Positions 1 to 7,093 of a DNA stretch of 9,292 nt are shown piece by piece. The number at the start of each line of letters is the position of its first letter. Within the stretch, counting starts at the first letter, position 1. A program made the position numbers and the translations under genes. The notes beneath the pieces are model-generated. The model was not told the origin of the DNA, made no database searches, and saw only the letters and a list, made by a program, of their open reading frames with translations. This stretch comes from an uncultured Veillonellaceae bacterium (GTDB lineage: Bacteria; Bacillota; Negativicutes; Veillonellales; Megasphaeraceae): NCBI GenBank assembly GCA_900546795.1, contig UREG01000067.1, positions 1 through 9,292 on the forward strand. The letters are read 5' to 3'.

Positions 1-53
1 GCATCGCCTTGCCAAGGCGAGGGTCGCGAGTTCGAATCTCGTCTTCCGCTCCA
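1..53 (+). tRNA. tRNA-Gly (GCC), 5' end cut off by window edge
   Basis: This is the 3' part of a glycine tRNA. The sequence enters in the anticodon arm, where CCTTGCCAAGG gives a seven-base loop TTGCCAA with anticodon GCC. A T-arm follows with the GTTCGAATC loop signature closed by GCGAG/CTCGT, then the 3' acceptor strand CTTCCGC, discriminator T and an encoded CCA. The 5' acceptor strand and D-arm lie outside the window. It is the first visible member of a three-tRNA cluster with 7-10 nt spacers, so it is probably cotranscribed with the tRNAs that follow and cut out by RNase P and RNase Z/exonucleases. Position 36 is C, so it is not a MiaA substrate. Confidence 0.93.
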
Positions 54-60
54 TTAATAT

Positions 61-135
<75 letters not shown>

Positions 136-145
136 TATTTATTCT

Positions 146-234
146 GCCGGGGTGGCGGAACAGGCAGACGCAACGGACTTAAAATCCGTCGGTTGGAAAC
201 AACCGTACCGGTTCGATTCCGGTCCTCGGCACCA
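146..234 (+). tRNA. tRNA-Leu (UAA)
   Basis: A complete class II tRNA of 89 nt with a long variable arm. The acceptor strands GCCGGGG (146-152) and CCTCGGC (224-230) pair, allowing G-T wobble, and are followed by discriminator A and an encoded CCA. The anticodon stem ACGGA/TCCGT encloses the loop CTTAAAA, giving anticodon TAA (UAA). The variable arm forms a hairpin around GGTTGGAAACAACC. The T-loop is GTTCGATTC. Loop positions 36-38 are AAA, so this tRNA is another predicted ms2i6A37 substrate of MiaA/MiaB. It is the last gene of the tRNA cluster; a terminator begins 18 nt after its CCA. Confidence 0.96.
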
Positions 235-251
235 AATAGTGATTATATTCT

Positions 252-280
252 ATCCGATTCAGAAATGAATCGGATTTTTT
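252..280 (+). terminator. Intrinsic terminator of the tRNA cluster
   Basis: A perfect 9-bp stem, ATCCGATTC (252-260) with GAATCGGAT (267-275), closes a 6-nt loop and runs into six T residues (275-280). This is a classical Rho-independent terminator. It lies directly behind tRNA-Leu and before the miaB promoter candidate, so it separates the tRNA transcription unit from the miaB operon. Confidence 0.9.
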
Positions 281-378
281 GTTGTATTTTGCAGCAGAAG
301 CTGCGATAGGAGAGGGAAGGAGTGAGGATAATATAGCTGCGGCGTCGGCGACAGGAAATGGGATTGAGAACGAAGTCT

Positions 379-407
379 TTGTATAGGATTACCGACAAAA
401 ATATGAT
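379..407 (+). promoter_or_regulatory. Candidate sigma70 promoter of the miaB-mutSL-miaA operon
   Basis: A TATGAT hexamer at 402-407 (five of six to TATAAT) lies 17 nt downstream of TTGTAT at 379-384 (three of six to TTGACA). Transcription would start near 414, leaving about 36 nt of leader before the miaB ATG at 450. The rest of the 281-449 gap shows only a short GCAGC/GCTGC hairpin at 291-304 without a T-run; I see no riboswitch or gene there. The call rests on hexamers and spacing only, and the -35 match is weak. Confidence 0.45.
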
Positions 408-449
408 AAAATAAAATGCTAAGATATATACTAAAATGAGGTACTATAT

Positions 450-1772
450 ATGGAAAAACAAAAATATTACGAAATAGAAACGTTTGGCTGCCAAATGAAC
501 AGTTCTGATTCAGAACGCATGGCAGGGCAGCTGGTGCAGTTGGGATATGCTCCCGCAGAAAAAAGAGAGCAGGCAGATTTGATTTTATTGAATACCTGCT
601 GTGTTCGGGAAAGTGCTGAAAATAAAATTTATGGGAAAATTGGCGAATTAAAGCATTTGAAAAAAGCAAAACCCGGTCTTATTATCGTAGTGGCTGGTTG
701 TATGGCGCAAAAAAATCAGGACGCTATTTTTAAACGGGCGCCTCATGTGGATATTGTATTGGGAACGCAGCACATGGAACAGCTCCCGGAATTGGTAGCA
801 CAGGCAGAGGTTCGAAAAGGACACTACATGAATGTGCAGATGGGGGACTTTGACTTTCAGGATCTGCCTACTAAAAGAGAGAACAAAGTATTTGCCTGGG
901 TTCCGATCATGAATGGGTGCAATAAATTTTGTACCTATTGTATTGTTCCATATGTCCGGGGACGGGAAAAAAGCAGACCAATTGAAGATATTATAAAAGA
1001 GATTCGTCAGCTGGCTTCGGAAGGATATAAAGAAATTACTTTGCTGGGACAAAATGTAAATTCTTATGGTCTGGACTTTAAGGACGGTACTGACTTTTCT
1101 ACGCTGCTGCGCGCGGTAAATGAAGTAGACGGAATTGAACGGGTGCGGTATATGACCTCTCATCCGCGGGATATGAAAAAATCCATGGCAGATACGATCA
1201 GCAGCTGTGATAAAGTAGTGACTCAGATGCATTTGCCGATCCAATCGGGCTCAGACTGGCTGCTGAAAAAAATGAACCGCGGTTATACGGCAGAAGAGTA
1301 TATGGAATTAGTAAAGTATATTCGTGAGGTAATGCCGGATGTGGTGCTGACGACAGATTTAATCGTTGGTTTCCCGGGAGAAACGGAAGAAATGCATCAA
1401 GAAACGTTGGAACTTTTGCGGAAAGTTCGGTATGATATGGCTTATACCTTTATCTATTCGCCGCGGTCAGGCACACCGGCTGCTGCTATGACGGATCAGG
1501 TGCCGTTAGACGTGAAAAAACGCCGATTGCAGGAATTGATGGATGTACAGAATGAAATCAGTTTGGCGTTAAATAAAGAAATGGAAGGAAAGATTTATTC
1601 CATCATTGTGGAAGGGCCGACGAGAACGGATGAAAACCATTGGTTTGGCCGAACTTCTGGCAACAAGATGATCATTTTCCCAAAAGAAGAAGGAATAGAG
1701 ATCGGAGATACTGTGGATGCATTGGTAGAGGCTGGGCAGACCTGGGTATTGAAAGGCCGTATCCTTCGCTGA
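450..1772 (+). CDS. miaB: MiaB, tRNA-2-methylthio-N6-dimethylallyladenosine synthase
   Basis: A radical-SAM methylthiotransferase of 440 residues, normal for the family. It inserts sulfur and a methyl group at C2 of i6A37 in tRNAs reading UNN codons, giving ms2i6A37, and acts in the cytosol. The N-terminal UPF0004/MTTase domain has the three cysteines for the auxiliary 4Fe-4S cluster: C14 in FGCQMNSSDSE, C50 in NTCCVRESAE and C84 in AGCMAQ. The radical-SAM cluster motif CNKFCTYC gives C157, C161 and C164, followed by VPYVRGREKSRP. A TRAM domain fills roughly residues 375-440. The ATG at 450 is preceded by GAGG at 438-441, 8 nt upstream. It is the first gene of the operon; the mutS ATG follows after 13 nt. 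The enzyme acts after MiaA, encoded last in the same operon. No unusual substitution was seen. Confidence 0.97.
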   Translation: MEKQKYYEIETFGCQMNSSDSERMAGQLVQLGYAPAEKREQADLILLNTCCVRESAENKIYGKIGELKHLKKAKPGLIIVVAGCMAQKNQDAIFKRAPHVDIVLGTQHMEQLPELVAQAEVRKGHYMNVQMGDFDFQDLPTKRENKVFAWVPIMNGCNKFCTYCIVPYVRGREKSRPIEDIIKEIRQLASEGYKEITLLGQNVNSYGLDFKDGTDFSTLLRAVNEVDGIERVRYMTSHPRDMKKSMADTISSCDKVVTQMHLPIQSGSDWLLKKMNRGYTAEEYMELVKYIREVMPDVVLTTDLIVGFPGETEEMHQETLELLRKVRYDMAYTFIYSPRSGTPAAAMTDQVPLDVKKRRLQELMDVQNEISLALNKEMEGKIYSIIVEGPTRTDENHWFGRTSGNKMIIFPKEEGIEIGDTVDALVEAGQTWVLKGRILR

Positions 1773-1773
1773 T

Positions 1774-1778
1774 AGGAG
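1774..1778 (+). promoter_or_regulatory. Ribosome binding site that sets the mutS start
   Basis: AGGAG at 1774-1778 lies 7 nt before the ATG at 1786, the ideal distance. An in-frame GTG at 1780 is only 1 nt away from this motif and therefore unlikely to be used. The site starts right after the miaB stop codon, which fits coupled translation. Confidence 0.8.
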
Positions 1779-1785
1779 TGTGAAT

Positions 1786-4377
1786 ATGGAAAAGCAAAAG
1801 CGTACTCCGATGATGGAGCAATATTTGGCAATCAAAGAGCAATGCGGCGATGAAATACTGTTTTTCCGCCTGGGTGATTTTTATGAAATGTTTTTTGACG
1901 ATGCGCTGACCGTATCAAAAGAATTGGAGCTGACGCTTACCGGCCGTGCCGGAGGCAGCGCGGAAAAAGTGCCGATGTGCGGTGTGCCGTATCACTCGGC
2001 GGACACATATATTGCAAGACTCGTTCAAAAAGGGTATAAAGTAGCGATTTGTGAACAAATGGAAGACCCGCGAAGCGTCAAAGGAATTGTCAAACGGGAA
2101 ATTACCAAAGTGGTTACGCCGGGTACGATATTGATTGAAAACGCAGTGACGGCAAAAAGCAATAATTATCTGGGGATCGTCCGGCGGGAAAATGGCGATA
2201 CAACGGCTGCATTTGTTGACGTCAGTACCGGCGAGTGTATTTGGAATTTACTGGACAACGGTTTGGAAGCAGAACAAATCGTGGATATGCTGTCGATCTA
2301 TCAGCCGTCAGAAATGATTTTTCAAGATATCGGGAAACTAGAAGGCGTCATTCGGTCGTATATGGAACAAAAATATCCGAACTGTCCGGTGGCTGCATAC
2401 GAACCATCAGAAAAGGTACCGGATGATTTGGCGATGCAGTATTTCCAGCAGGCTCCGGAGCTGGAGCAGGACGGTATACGGCACTGCATTAATCTATTGC
2501 TTCATTATGCGCAGAAAGTGATGAAAACGGATATTTCTCACATTAATTTGCTGCAGCGGATTGATAATGCGTCGCGGCTGGTACTGGATGGTTCGGCTCT
2601 GCGTCATTTAGAGATTACGCAAAATGTGCGGGATGGCGGGCGCAAAGGAACGCTGCTCGATATCTTGGATTATACTCGGACTGCTATGGGCGGCCGATTG
2701 CTGCGCAGATGGCTGGAATCGCCGCTTCTGCGGATAAAAGATATTCAGAGCCGGCAAAATGCAGTAGGCGAACTGCTGAATAATGAAATTCTCCGGCAGG
2801 ATATGCGGGCGGCGCTGGAGCAGATATATGATTTTGAGCGTATTTTAACACGTATCGAGACGGGAAATGCGGCGCCTAAAGATATGGCAGCGCTCCGGGA
2901 GACCTTGCAAATTATTCCGCGGCTGAAAGAATTGCTGGAGCAGACAGAAAGTTCTTTGCTTCGGCATATATACAGCGACATAGACACGCACGAAAACGTG
3001 TATGAACTGCTTTGCCGCGCTATAAAAGAAACCCCGGCTCTGACGCTGAAAAACGGCGGAGTGATTGCTTCCGGCTATCATGCAGAGCTCGATGAACTTC
3101 GTTCTTTATCGGAAAACAGCAAGCAGTGGATACAGAAACTGGAAGCAGATGAGAAAGAAAAGACAGGCATCCGTTTGAAGATCGGCTATAATAAAGTATT
3201 TGGATACTACTTTGAAATTTCTCATGCCAACTCCTTGCCTATACCGGCATATTATGTACGGAAACAAACGCTGGCCAACGCAGAACGGTACATTACTCCG
3301 GAATTGAAAGAGTTTGAAGTAAAAGTACTGTCTGCCCAGGAAAAAATCTTGGCATTAGAATCCATGCTGTATGGAGAAATCAGAGAGCAGATCAAGAACT
3401 ACATTTTTGAAATGCAGCAAACGGCGCGGGCGATTGCTTGTCTGGATTGTCTGGGGAGTTTTGCGGAAGCGGCATTTAAAAACCGGTATACAGCGCCGGT
3501 TATTTCTGAGGAAAATAGGATTTGGATACAAGATGGACGGCACCCGATTATTGAAAAATTTATGGGCAACGGCATGTTTGTTCCGAATGATGTCAAGCTG
3601 GATCATGATACACATGAGATCCTTTTAATCACCGGCCCGAATATGGCGGGGAAATCGACCTATATGCGTCAGGCAGCTGTTTTGACTCTGATGGCGCAGG
3701 CTGGCTCGTTCATTCCTGCCAGGGAAGCGGTCATCACTCCAGTAGACCGCATATTTACACGGATCGGCGCCAGTGATGATATCCTGTCAGGGGAAAGTAC
3801 ATTTATGGTAGAAATGAAGGAAGTATCCTATATTCTCAAGCATGCTACCAAACGAAGCCTGATTATTTTAGATGAGATTGGGCGCGGAACGAGCACGTTT
3901 GATGGAATGAGTATTGCCAGGGCTGTGGTAGAGCATATTTTAAAGAAAATCCATGCCTGCACGTTATTTGCTACTCACTATCATGAATTGGTCGATTTGG
4001 CGGATACTTCGGAAAGGATACAAAACTATACAGTAGCGGTTAAAGAGCGAGGATCAGATATCCGGTTTTTGCGCCGGATTATTCCCGGGGCAGCGGATCG
4101 AAGCTATGGGATTCATGTAGCTAAACTGGCCGGCTTGCCTAAAGGGCTGATTACCCGAGCCGATGAAATATTGCATGAGCTGGAAAGCGCTGATCCGAGA
4201 GGGACGCATGGTTTAGCAGAGGAAAAGAAACCGATGCCGGCGGCCAGCGGCAGTTTGTTTGCAAATCCTATTTTAGATAAAATAATTGCGCTGGACGTGA
4301 TGAGTCTGACTCCGATAGAAGCATTGGATATTCTGTATAAACTGCAAAATGAAGCGAAAGAAGGAGAGGGGCGATGA
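1786..4377 (+). CDS. mutS: DNA mismatch repair protein MutS
   Basis: An 863-residue MutS1-type ATPase that recognises mismatches and small insertion/deletion loops and then recruits MutL. The N-terminal mismatch-binding domain carries the Phe-X-Glu wedge as F32-Y33-E34 in GDFYEMFFDDA. Connector, core/lever and clamp domains occupy the middle. The C-terminal ABC-type ATPase has Walker A GPNMAGKST (617-625), Walker B LIILDEIG (D696, E697) followed by GRGTST, and the FATHYHEL switch region (H731). The extreme C-terminus, LTPIEALDILYKLQNEAKE, matches the helix-turn-helix dimerisation tail of MutS1 proteins. The start at ATG 1786 was preferred to GTG 1780 because of Shine-Dalgarno spacing. Its stop overlaps the mutL start by 4 nt (ATGA), so the two partners are translationally coupled. 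All key residues seem intact. Confidence 0.98.
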   Translation: MEKQKRTPMMEQYLAIKEQCGDEILFFRLGDFYEMFFDDALTVSKELELTLTGRAGGSAEKVPMCGVPYHSADTYIARLVQKGYKVAICEQMEDPRSVKGIVKREITKVVTPGTILIENAVTAKSNNYLGIVRRENGDTTAAFVDVSTGECIWNLLDNGLEAEQIVDMLSIYQPSEMIFQDIGKLEGVIRSYMEQKYPNCPVAAYEPSEKVPDDLAMQYFQQAPELEQDGIRHCINLLLHYAQKVMKTDISHINLLQRIDNASRLVLDGSALRHLEITQNVRDGGRKGTLLDILDYTRTAMGGRLLRRWLESPLLRIKDIQSRQNAVGELLNNEILRQDMRAALEQIYDFERILTRIETGNAAPKDMAALRETLQIIPRLKELLEQTESSLLRHIYSDIDTHENVYELLCRAIKETPALTLKNGGVIASGYHAELDELRSLSENSKQWIQKLEADEKEKTGIRLKIGYNKVFGYYFEISHANSLPIPAYYVRKQTLANAERYITPELKEFEVKVLSAQEKILALESMLYGEIREQIKNYIFEMQQTARAIACLDCLGSFAEAAFKNRYTAPVISEENRIWIQDGRHPIIEKFMGNGMFVPNDVKLDHDTHEILLITGPNMAGKSTYMRQAAVLTLMAQAGSFIPAREAVITPVDRIFTRIGASDDILSGESTFMVEMKEVSYILKHATKRSLIILDEIGRGTSTFDGMSIARAVVEHILKKIHACTLFATHYHELVDLADTSERIQNYTVAVKERGSDIRFLRRIIPGAADRSYGIHVAKLAGLPKGLITRADEILHELESADPRGTHGLAEEKKPMPAASGSLFANPILDKIIALDVMSLTPIEALDILYKLQNEAKEGEGR

Positions 4378-6314
4378 AGTCTGTTATTAAAATATTAGAT
4401 GAAGTCACAGCAAATAAGATTGCTGCCGGCGAGGTAGTCGAACGGCCATCGTCCTGCGTCAAAGAATTGGTGGAAAACTCTATAGATGCGGGCAGTCGGG
4501 AAATTGAAGTAGAGATTGCAAACGGCGGTACGGAATATATGCGGGTGACCGATGACGGTATTGGCATGTCGCCGGAAGATGCAAAACTGGCGCTGGTTCG
4601 TCATGGTACAAGTAAAATACGCAGCGTAGAGGATATTTTTCACATTACTTCACTTGGGTTTCGCGGGGAAGCCATTCCCAGTATAGCGGCCGTGTCTAAA
4701 TTTAAAATGACAACGCGGCAGGCAGATGAACCTTTTGCAGTTTACTTGGAAGTAAATGGCGGAGAGCTTGCGGCGGAAGAAGAAGTGGGGGCAAATGTAG
4801 GGACGACGATTGAAGTCCTGGATTTGTTTTATAATACTCCGGCCCGGAAAAAATTTATGAAAAGTGAACGGACGGAAGGCGGAAAAATTAGTGAAATATT
4901 GACTAAATTAGCGATGGCCAATCCGCATATCGGATTTCGCCTGATTCATAACGGGCGGACGACGCTGCATACAGCGGGAAATGGCAAGCTGCTCGATGCC
5001 GTGGCTAGTTTATATGGCAACGATGTGGCAAAAGATTTGTTTCCTATTGCGTACGAAGAAGATGGAATTGAAATAGAAGGCTTTATTGGGAAACCGTCGT
5101 TATTAAAAAGCACGAGACAATGGCAGACTTGTATTGTCAATCAGCGGGTGATTACGAGCCGGGTCGTATATAAAGCGATTGATAACGCATATCATGCCAT
5201 GCTGCCAAAAGGCGGTTATCCGGCAGCGGTTATTGTTATCAAACTAGCTCCGGACACATTGGATGTCAATGTGCATCCGCAGAAAATGGAAATAAAATTT
5301 TCTGACGAGCAGCGGATATATCGATGTGTATATCGGGCGATCGTCAATAGTTTGGTGCAGAAAGAAGAAGCGGAACAGGTGGCTACCGATATTGTTCTTA
5401 CGCAGGAAGAGGTGCAGAAACATGCGTATGCACTGCCGGAAACGCAGCCGGATATCACGGCGGTTAAAGAAGAAGTGCGGGAACCCGGGGCTGCATATGG
5501 AGAGCGCACCGTTGTTTCGCCTGCTTTAGGAAACCTCCCCGAGATGGGATCATTCTCTATTTCTGAACCGCCGGAAAGACGGGAAGAGAGAGAAACGCTG
5601 CATTGGAAATATGAAGATAGAGAAACTCCGGCGTATCATGCCGCTGTTCCTGCAGAAATACTGCAGAAAAACGAATCGATTTTTACTCGTGTGGAAGAAG
5701 AGGAGCCGGAGACACTATTTTTAGATAAAATAGAATTTGAAGATGATACGGTTCTCTATCCGATGGGACAGGTGGCCGATTGCTATATCGTAGCCAAAAA
5801 AGGACAAGATTTATATATTATTGATCAGCATGCGGCGCATGAACGGATACGGTACGATCGTTTTTGTCTGCGGACGGAACGTATACCGGCTCAGGCGCTG
5901 CTGATGGCTGAATTTATAACGGTGGACCCGGATGACACAGAACTTTTGGAACGGGAAAAAGACGTGTTTTATGATTTAGGATTCCAATATGAATGGGCTG
6001 GAGAACAAGTTATTCGGGTAGAAGAAATTCCGGCTGATATGGAATCGGCACAAGTTGCCGATGCTATCCGAGTGATTTGTACGTCGCTGCATGAAGAACA
6101 TCGGCCGTCCAAAGCGGAATTGCGTCATCGCGTGCTGGCCTATGCATCGTGCCGGGGGGCGGTAAAAGCCGGAGACAGACTGAATATGTATCAAATGAAG
6201 GCGTTGCTGGAAGAGCTGCTTCATACGGAAAAGCCATTTGTTTGCCCGCACGGCCGGCCGGTTATCGTGCGGTTTACACCCGAAGAATTAGGGAAATTGT
6301 TTCACAGGACATGA
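4374..6314 (+). CDS. mutL: DNA mismatch repair protein MutL with endonuclease domain
   Basis: A 646-residue MutL that links MutS to strand incision. The N-terminal GHKL ATPase shows ELVENSIDAG (catalytic E31, Mg-binding N35), DDGIGM (60-65) and the lid/loop GFRGEA (95-100). Residues about 335-460 are a Glu/Pro-rich variable linker. The C-terminal dimerisation/endonuclease domain has DQHAAHERIRYD (484-495), SCRGAVKAG (C593, R594) and CPHGRP (624-629), the metal-binding set of nicking MutL proteins; MutH-based systems lack these motifs. Two small oddities: the last residue of the DQHA-X2-E-X4-E motif is Asp495 rather than Glu, and the candidate beta-clamp motif QALLMA (507-512) ends in Ala rather than the usual Pro. 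AGGAG at 4362-4366 lies 7 nt before the ATG, which overlaps the mutS stop. It is translated in step with mutS. Confidence 0.98.
   Translation: MKSVIKILDEVTANKIAAGEVVERPSSCVKELVENSIDAGSREIEVEIANGGTEYMRVTDDGIGMSPEDAKLALVRHGTSKIRSVEDIFHITSLGFRGEAIPSIAAVSKFKMTTRQADEPFAVYLEVNGGELAAEEEVGANVGTTIEVLDLFYNTPARKKFMKSERTEGGKISEILTKLAMANPHIGFRLIHNGRTTLHTAGNGKLLDAVASLYGNDVAKDLFPIAYEEDGIEIEGFIGKPSLLKSTRQWQTCIVNQRVITSRVVYKAIDNAYHAMLPKGGYPAAVIVIKLAPDTLDVNVHPQKMEIKFSDEQRIYRCVYRAIVNSLVQKEEAEQVATDIVLTQEEVQKHAYALPETQPDITAVKEEVREPGAAYGERTVVSPALGNLPEMGSFSISEPPERREERETLHWKYEDRETPAYHAAVPAEILQKNESIFTRVEEEEPETLFLDKIEFEDDTVLYPMGQVADCYIVAKKGQDLYIIDQHAAHERIRYDRFCLRTERIPAQALLMAEFITVDPDDTELLEREKDVFYDLGFQYEWAGEQVIRVEEIPADMESAQVADAIRVICTSLHEEHRPSKAELRHRVLAYASCRGAVKAGDRLNMYQMKALLEELLHTEKPFVCPHGRPVIVRFTPEELGKLFHRT
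6306..6309 (+). promoter_or_regulatory. Ribosome binding site choosing among three consecutive ATG codons
   Basis: Three in-frame ATGs stand in a row at 6311, 6314 and 6317. The only Shine-Dalgarno-like motif, AGGA at 6306-6309, is 1, 4 and 7 nt away from them respectively, which favours 6317. The first ATG overlaps the mutL stop codon as ATGA, so coupling with reinitiation at an earlier ATG remains possible; it would add only one or two Met. Confidence 0.55.
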
Positions 6315-6316
6315 TG

Positions 6317-7093
6317 ATGGACATAGGAATTGTAACGACCGCGCGGAACACGACGGCTGAATTGAAAGAAAAAGCAAGAGAGTTGGCAGCTTCACAAGGG
6401 CTGATTTATCGGGAAAGAAAAGATATTTCTGCAGCAAATTTGCTGCAGAACGGACAATATTTGATTGTATACACACAGCAGGGGCCGGAGATCGTAACAA
6501 AAGACGGGACGCACCGCTTCCATTTGAGTATGGCGCAGCTACGAATAGAAAACCTGATAAAAGGCGGGCAGGATCATTTTATTCAGGCGTTGGGAAGAAA
6601 ACGGCCCTTGCGTATATTAGATTGTACTTTTGGGTTCGGGAGTGATGCACTTACTGCCAGCTGGTATTTAAACCGCGAAGGAACCGTTACCGGAGTGGAA
6701 AGCTCACTGCCCATGTATATTGCAGGAAGCTGGGGCTGCCGGGAATTTATTCATGAAAATCCTGAAGTTACTGCCGCACTGCGGCGGATTACCGTAATAC
6801 ATGCTTCTTATCAGGAGTATTTAAAGAAGATACCGAAAGGTGCGTATGATGTAATTTATTTTGATCCGATGTTTGCGCATCCAGTGATGGCAAGCCCGCA
6901 GTTTCATCCGGTGCGGCAGGTGCTGAATCATGAACCCCTGGAGGCGGATATTTTGGAACTGGCGCGGCAAAAAGCCGGCAATCGCGTTGTTGTAAAAGGG
7001 CGGGCGTTTAGAAAATGGAAGTCGCAGTATCCGGACATGCAGATTATGGGCGGCAGATACAGCAAAGTACAGTATGCCGTTTGGGAGGTATAA
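6317..7093 (+). CDS. Class I SAM-dependent methyltransferase, RsmJ-like (SAM_MT family)
   Basis: A 258-residue predicted methyltransferase. The Rossmann SAM-binding motif I is LDCTFGFGSDALTAS (D102, G106, G108), the expected acidic residue after strand 2 is in TGVESS, and the catalytic/substrate motif is FDPMF (D183-F186). The pairing of a D-x-T-x-G-x-G-D-A motif with DPMF resembles RsmJ, the 16S rRNA m2G1516 methyltransferase, and the related YpiP-like proteins of Firmicutes. The first 95 or so residues form an extension that I cannot assign. The substrate is unknown; rRNA or tRNA is a reasonable inference from family and from the neighbouring miaA/miaB genes. The gene fills the space between mutL and miaA with 2 nt to mutL and a 1-nt overlap (TAATG) with miaA, so it is surely coexpressed. 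A perfect palindrome lies in its coding sequence at 6427-6450. Confidence 0.85.
   Translation: MDIGIVTTARNTTAELKEKARELAASQGLIYRERKDISAANLLQNGQYLIVYTQQGPEIVTKDGTHRFHLSMAQLRIENLIKGGQDHFIQALGRKRPLRILDCTFGFGSDALTASWYLNREGTVTGVESSLPMYIAGSWGCREFIHENPEVTAALRRITVIHASYQEYLKKIPKGAYDVIYFDPMFAHPVMASPQFHPVRQVLNHEPLEADILELARQKAGNRVVVKGRAFRKWKSQYPDMQIMGGRYSKVQYAVWEV
6427..6450. repeat. Perfect 24-bp palindrome inside the methyltransferase gene
   Basis: The arm TTCTGCAGCAAA (6427-6438) is followed with no spacer by its exact reverse complement (6439-6450). In RNA it would form a stem of about 10 bp with an AATT loop. It has no T-run, so it is not a terminator. It encodes part of the peptide SAANLLQN, so it may be chance codon use, yet 12 matching base pairs in a row are far more than random expectation for a window this size. 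No second copy was noticed. Confidence 0.85.

Noticed and set aside
291..304. Small GCAGC/GCTGC hairpin upstream of miaB
   Set aside because: Only 5 bp with a 4-nt loop and no T-run; too weak to call a terminator or regulatory element.
281..449. Possible leader riboswitch or T-box before miaB
   Set aside because: The stretch between the predicted transcript start and the ATG is only about 36 nt, and no conserved T-box or riboswitch element is visible.
259..669. Reverse-strand ORF of 136 codons over the terminator, intergenic gap and miaB start
   Set aside because: It lies antisense to miaB, has no family-like motifs and begins within the coding sequence; it is a shadow of miaB codon structure.
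6149..6316. Upstream extension of the methyltransferase frame into mutL
   Set aside because: It overlaps the conserved MutL C-terminus (SCRG to CPHGRP), has no ribosome site, and the ATG run at 6311-6319 gives a normal operon junction.
7015..7092. 26-codon N-terminal extension of miaA
   Set aside because: It overlaps the methyltransferase and lacks conserved residues; ATG 7093 has GGGAGG upstream and puts the P-loop at the usual position.
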